A stretch of DNA of 64,000 nucleotides from assembly GCF_017349355.1 (NCBI RefSeq), contig NZ_JAFMPM010000004.1:89579-153578 (forward strand), read 5' to 3'. Shown piece by piece: positions 61,019 to 64,000 of this stretch (position 1 is its first letter; each line of letters begins with the position of its first letter). Position numbers and translations under genes: made by a program. Origin of the DNA: Thiothrix fructosivorans (lineage in GTDB: Bacteria > Pseudomonadota > Gammaproteobacteria > Thiotrichales > Thiotrichaceae). The notes below the pieces were generated by a model that saw nothing but the letters and a program-made list of their open reading frames with translations, was not told the DNA's origin and ran no database searches.

Positions 61019-64000
61019 CTAGCAAAGCTCGGCCTCCGACTGTTTTACGGCAAAGACCAGTTCTGGCAAAACCAGTTCCCATTGGTCACTACGCAACTGT
61101 TGCTGATACTGCTCGTCAGCATCTTCCCGACGACGTACCAGAATGGCTGTTACCCGTGCCTCAACGCAGGTCATCCTATCTGGGTGCTTGAAAGCAGCGG
61201 ACAATTTCCCTACGTCATGGCCTTGCCCATCCCGCAACAACCACTTCCCATCCTGATTGCACAAGTGCAACACATCACCCGCTGACAGGGCTGCGATAGC
61301 TTGATGTACAGGTCGCTCCGATGCGTAGCGTCCGGCAAATCCAATATCAACCTCCTTCAGGGAAAGTTGGTGATAGTGCCGCTCCATGACAGGTGACGCT
61401 GGCGGGATAGTCACAGGTGAACGGATCAACAGGGCAGGGGAGGCAGGTAGCCTGTCAAGCAACAGATGTCCCCGGCTGAAACGTGCCAGCAATAATGTCT
61501 GTCTCGCACGGGTCATTGCCACGTAGTACAGCCTCCGGGCTGCATCCCGGTCTTCATTTTTCCCAATCTTGTCCCACCCACCATCCAGTACGGCAACATG
61601 GTTGAACTCAAGCCCCTTGGAACGGTGGGCAGTCATCAGCAACAAACCCGTCTGACGGCGGCGGATTTCCCGGCCCCATTCCGCCAGCCAGTCCAGGAAA
61701 TGTTCGGTAGGTAGTTCTTCACCCCCTGTTTCTAGGGCATAAGCATCTACTGCTTCACGTAACAACTGCCACCATTGCCCCTGAGGGTGCTGTTCCAGCC
61801 ATTGTTGCAACTGTACTGCACGGGTCAGCTTGCCTGCCTCATGGCGTAACCAGCCAACCAGCATCTGGGTTTCCCGCAACCGCCAGAATTGGGCACTTTC
61901 CTCGTCAGCCATCTGTACAGGAATACCTTGCCACTCACAGTATGCCCTGATTGGTTCCAGATATTTCCATTCACGGGCAATCACGGCACATTGATCCCAG
62001 TGCCAGTCCGGTGTCAGGCTCGCCAGTCGCTGGAACTCACCCATAACAGCCAGTGCCTGTTCCACAAGGTTATCGCCTACCGGAAGCACTTGCACCCGTC
62101 CTTGCCCAACCCTGTCCAGTACTTGCCAGTCCCCACCCGATGGGGCTTTGCGCCTTCCCCGGTCAATACTGATTGGGTTATCCACCTTCATCCGGTTGCC
62201 CGCAGGCTGGATAAGCAGGTTTGCGGCATCAATGATATGGGCAGTAGAGCGGTAATTCTCGGTCAGGAAGGACGGCTTGGCAGTATAGTCCTGCTCAAAA
62301 CGGCGGATGAACTCAACCGATGCACCGTCAAAGGCGTAGATGTTCTGGTCATCATCTCCCACCGCAAACAGGCTGAGTTTCCCCTCCTCATCCTGCACCG
62401 TGCGTCCGGCAAGGGCTGCAATCAGCTCGTACTGTTCAGGGCCAACATCCTGATATTCGTCTACCAGTATCCAGCGGAACCCTGCCAGTAAGCGTTCACG
62501 CTGTTCATCTGCCTCTTCCGGCGGTAACCCTGTCCCGTTCAACAGGGCAACCGCTTGTTGGAGGATTTCCCGGAATACATCTCCATTCACTTGCTCATGT
62601 TTGTGCAGGCGGTCGGAGAAACTCGCACCCACCAGCCGCATCGCAAGGGCATGGCAAGTCAGCACAGTCACACCCTTGGCATCATCACCCATCAGCCCAG
62701 CCAAGCGTTTGCGGATTTCTACCGCTGCGTGTCGGTTGTAGGCCAGTGCCAGAATACCCCGTGGGTTTTCACGCCTGACCCGTACCAGCCAGGCAATGCG
62801 GTGTACCAGTACCCGCGTTTTACCGGAACCCGGTCCCGCCAATACCAGCACGTTGGTCTGCTCCCGTTCATCCGTCACAATACGCTGCTGGGTAGGGTTG
62901 TTCAGGTCTTCCACGATCCTGCGCCATGATTCTGGGGTAGTCTGGCGGGCAAGCTCCTTTTCTTGGTCGGGCAACCAGCGTTTAAGGAAATCTCCCCGTT
63001 GCTGGCTGAAATAATCCATCGCCAATTGCAATGCCTCAGCAATCGCTTTTAGGCCACGCTGCACATATTCAGCCATGACGTGTATCTGCACCACTTGCTC
63101 GTCGTAATGCAGCTTGAGCGGGGCAAAGTCAGTTTTGCCGAAGTTGCGCTTGTCCTGTCCTAGGTGGATGGTCATAGCAGGACGGAATACCGCCAAACCT
63201 TTGTTGAGTCTGATGACCTCCTGTTCATGCAACCACAGCAAAGCACGATCCAGCAAACGGGGCGGATCCCTGACTTCCGCACACAGCATAAGGTCGGCTT
63301 TAATGGCTGCCAACAGTTTGCCTAAAGTCGTTTCTGCCAGTAGGTCAGTTCCCCGTGCCCCGGCTGGCAAGCACGCTAGCAAGTGTTGCAATAGATGGTT
63401 TGCAGCGGTACGCCGCAATTCGGCTGTTTTGGTTAGCGCATCCCAATTCCGTAGAAGATGAACTTCCAGCATATCCGCATCGATGCGCCTGACACGTACA
63501 CTGCCATTGCCCCCATTATCCCCGCGCCCATCATTGGCAAGGCTGCGGATAATGCGCCCCAAGCGTTCTGGCAAGGCATCTGGGTGGCCTGCATCCTTGA
63601 GATTTTGTGCTGCTGTGCGTAAATGGAGGAGGGAGGAATCCCCTTTGCCCAAATCAGGTGAAAATTCACGCAAGGTATCTAACAGCGCTGTTTCCAGTTC
63701 TACTGCCTCGGCAAAACGCTTATGGGAAGAGCGTTCTACGCCAGCATGGACAAAGGCCGTCAGAGCTGTGTCATTGCTGGCAAGCCCCAAATGTTCCAAG
63801 TCATGCAGTGCCTTACGGATGGCTTCACTATTCAGGCCAGACAGCCCCATGAGTTCATCTGTGGAAATGCCATCATCAGCATCCGTACTAATGATGGCTG
63901 ACACGACTGCCAGTAATTGGCGACGGTAATCTTCCGTCAGGGCTACCTTTGCCAGTTTTTCACTGGCCTGTTCGATGGAGGCTACCCGTAGGGAAGAGGG
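61019..64000 (-). CDS. UvrD/Rep-type superfamily 1 helicase, probably C-terminal half of a RecQ-UvrD fusion
   Basis: The frame is open from the window edge, so at least 993 residues and an unseen N-terminus. A winged-helix segment (DELMGLSGLNSEAIRKALHDLEHLGL) is followed by an SF1 helicase: Walker A VLAGPGSGKTRVLVHRIAWL, Walker B WILVDEYQDVGPEQYEL, FAVGDDDQNIYAFDGAS, FLTENYRSTAHI, LMTAHRSKGLEFNHVAVLDG and RRLYYVAMTRARQTLL. The internal GTG at 63904 is not a convincing start because 32 more codons are open before it. Winged helix plus UvrD in this order is typical of long RecQ-UvrD fusions, so a RecQ domain upstream is predicted. Confidence 0.82.
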   Translation of the reverse strand, partial: PSSLRVASIEQASEKLAKVALTEDYRRQLLAVVSAIISTDADDGISTDELMGLSGLNSEAIRKALHDLEHLGLASNDTALTAFVHAGVERSSHKRFAEAVELETALLDTLREFSPDLGKGDSSLLHLRTAAQNLKDAGHPDALPERLGRIIRSLANDGRGDNGGNGSVRVRRIDADMLEVHLLRNWDALTKTAELRRTAANHLLQHLLACLPAGARGTDLLAETTLGKLLAAIKADLMLCAEVRDPPRLLDRALLWLHEQEVIRLNKGLAVFRPAMTIHLGQDKRNFGKTDFAPLKLHYDEQVVQIHVMAEYVQRGLKAIAEALQLAMDYFSQQRGDFLKRWLPDQEKELARQTTPESWRRIVEDLNNPTQQRIVTDEREQTNVLVLAGPGSGKTRVLVHRIAWLVRVRRENPRGILALAYNRHAAVEIRKRLAGLMGDDAKGVTVLTCHALAMRLVGASFSDRLHKHEQVNGDVFREILQQAVALLNGTGLPPEEADEQRERLLAGFRWILVDEYQDVGPEQYELIAALAGRTVQDEEGKLSLFAVGDDDQNIYAFDGASVEFIRRFEQDYTAKPSFLTENYRSTAHIIDAANLLIQPAGNRMKVDNPISIDRGRRKAPSGGDWQVLDRVGQGRVQVLPVGDNLVEQALAVMGEFQRLASLTPDWHWDQCAVIAREWKYLEPIRAYCEWQGIPVQMADEESAQFWRLRETQMLVGWLRHEAGKLTRAVQLQQWLEQHPQGQWWQLLREAVDAYALETGGEELPTEHFLDWLAEWGREIRRRQTGLLLMTAHRSKGLEFNHVAVLDGGWDKIGKNEDRDAARRLYYVAMTRARQTLLLARFSRGHLLLDRLPASPALLIRSPVTIPPASPVMERHYHQLSLKEVDIGFAGRYASERPVHQAIAALSAGDVLHLCNQDGKWLLRDGQGHDVGKLSAAFKHPDRMTCVEARVTAILVRRREDADEQYQQQLRSDQWELVLPELVFAVKQSEAELC

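Overview
The window looks like DNA of a denitrifying, probably sulfur-oxidising gammaproteobacterium. A Thiothrix-like host is my guess from the mixture of NirS, cNor, UbiUVT and Dnr-type regulators with IncP-like plasmid genes; no rRNA or other taxonomic marker is present. It falls into three blocks.

Block 1 (1-17.3 kb) is a nitrite/nitric oxide respiration island: norEF-hemerythrin-norQD, a V4R-domain gene, a TonB-dependent receptor, ubiU-ubiV-ubiT (oxygen-independent ubiquinone synthesis) translationally coupled to a Dnr-type regulator, a second Crp/Fnr paralogue, nirS, a small NosZ-like protein, nnrS with a polyferredoxin, a stand-alone four-helix-bundle protein, an amidotransferase and norCB. 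Eleven FNR/Dnr-type boxes (TTGAY-N4-RTCAA) sit in front of nearly every transcription unit, so the island reads as one anaerobic/NO regulon. nosZ, nar/nap and the haem d1 synthesis genes are not in the window.

Block 2 (17.3-40.9 kb and 57.9-64 kb) is a plasmid backbone. A scar of broken genes (ATPase fragment, higB remnant with intact higA) marks the join at 17.3-18.5 kb. It is followed by trbB, an RHH gene, traG, a relaxase and traF; then a korA-korB-incC-like control and partition operon, an iteron-type Rep gene, a second parAB, dinD, ardC, a highly repetitive acidic protein, membrane proteins and an O-like replication protein. Ten copies of an 18-bp palindrome (AGTTTCACATGTGAAACT type), whose half-site equals that of chromosomal parS, are scattered through both arms of this block and are the most striking non-coding signal. 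The right arm holds an exonuclease, paralogous hypothetical genes and a large RecQ/UvrD-type helicase that runs off the window.

Block 3 (40.9-57.6 kb) is a complete type I-D CRISPR-Cas locus carried inside the plasmid: about 104 repeats, then cas2, cas1, cas4, cas3, csc1, csc2, cas10d and cas6 on the minus strand, and a divergent BrxR/CapW-like WYL regulator. The array contains one spacer four times in tandem, another twice, and several spacers that are themselves hairpins. None of the palindromes was seen inside this locus, which fits it being cargo inserted into the replicon. Whether the molecule is a large plasmid carrying the denitrification island or a plasmid integrated in a chromosome cannot be decided from the window.
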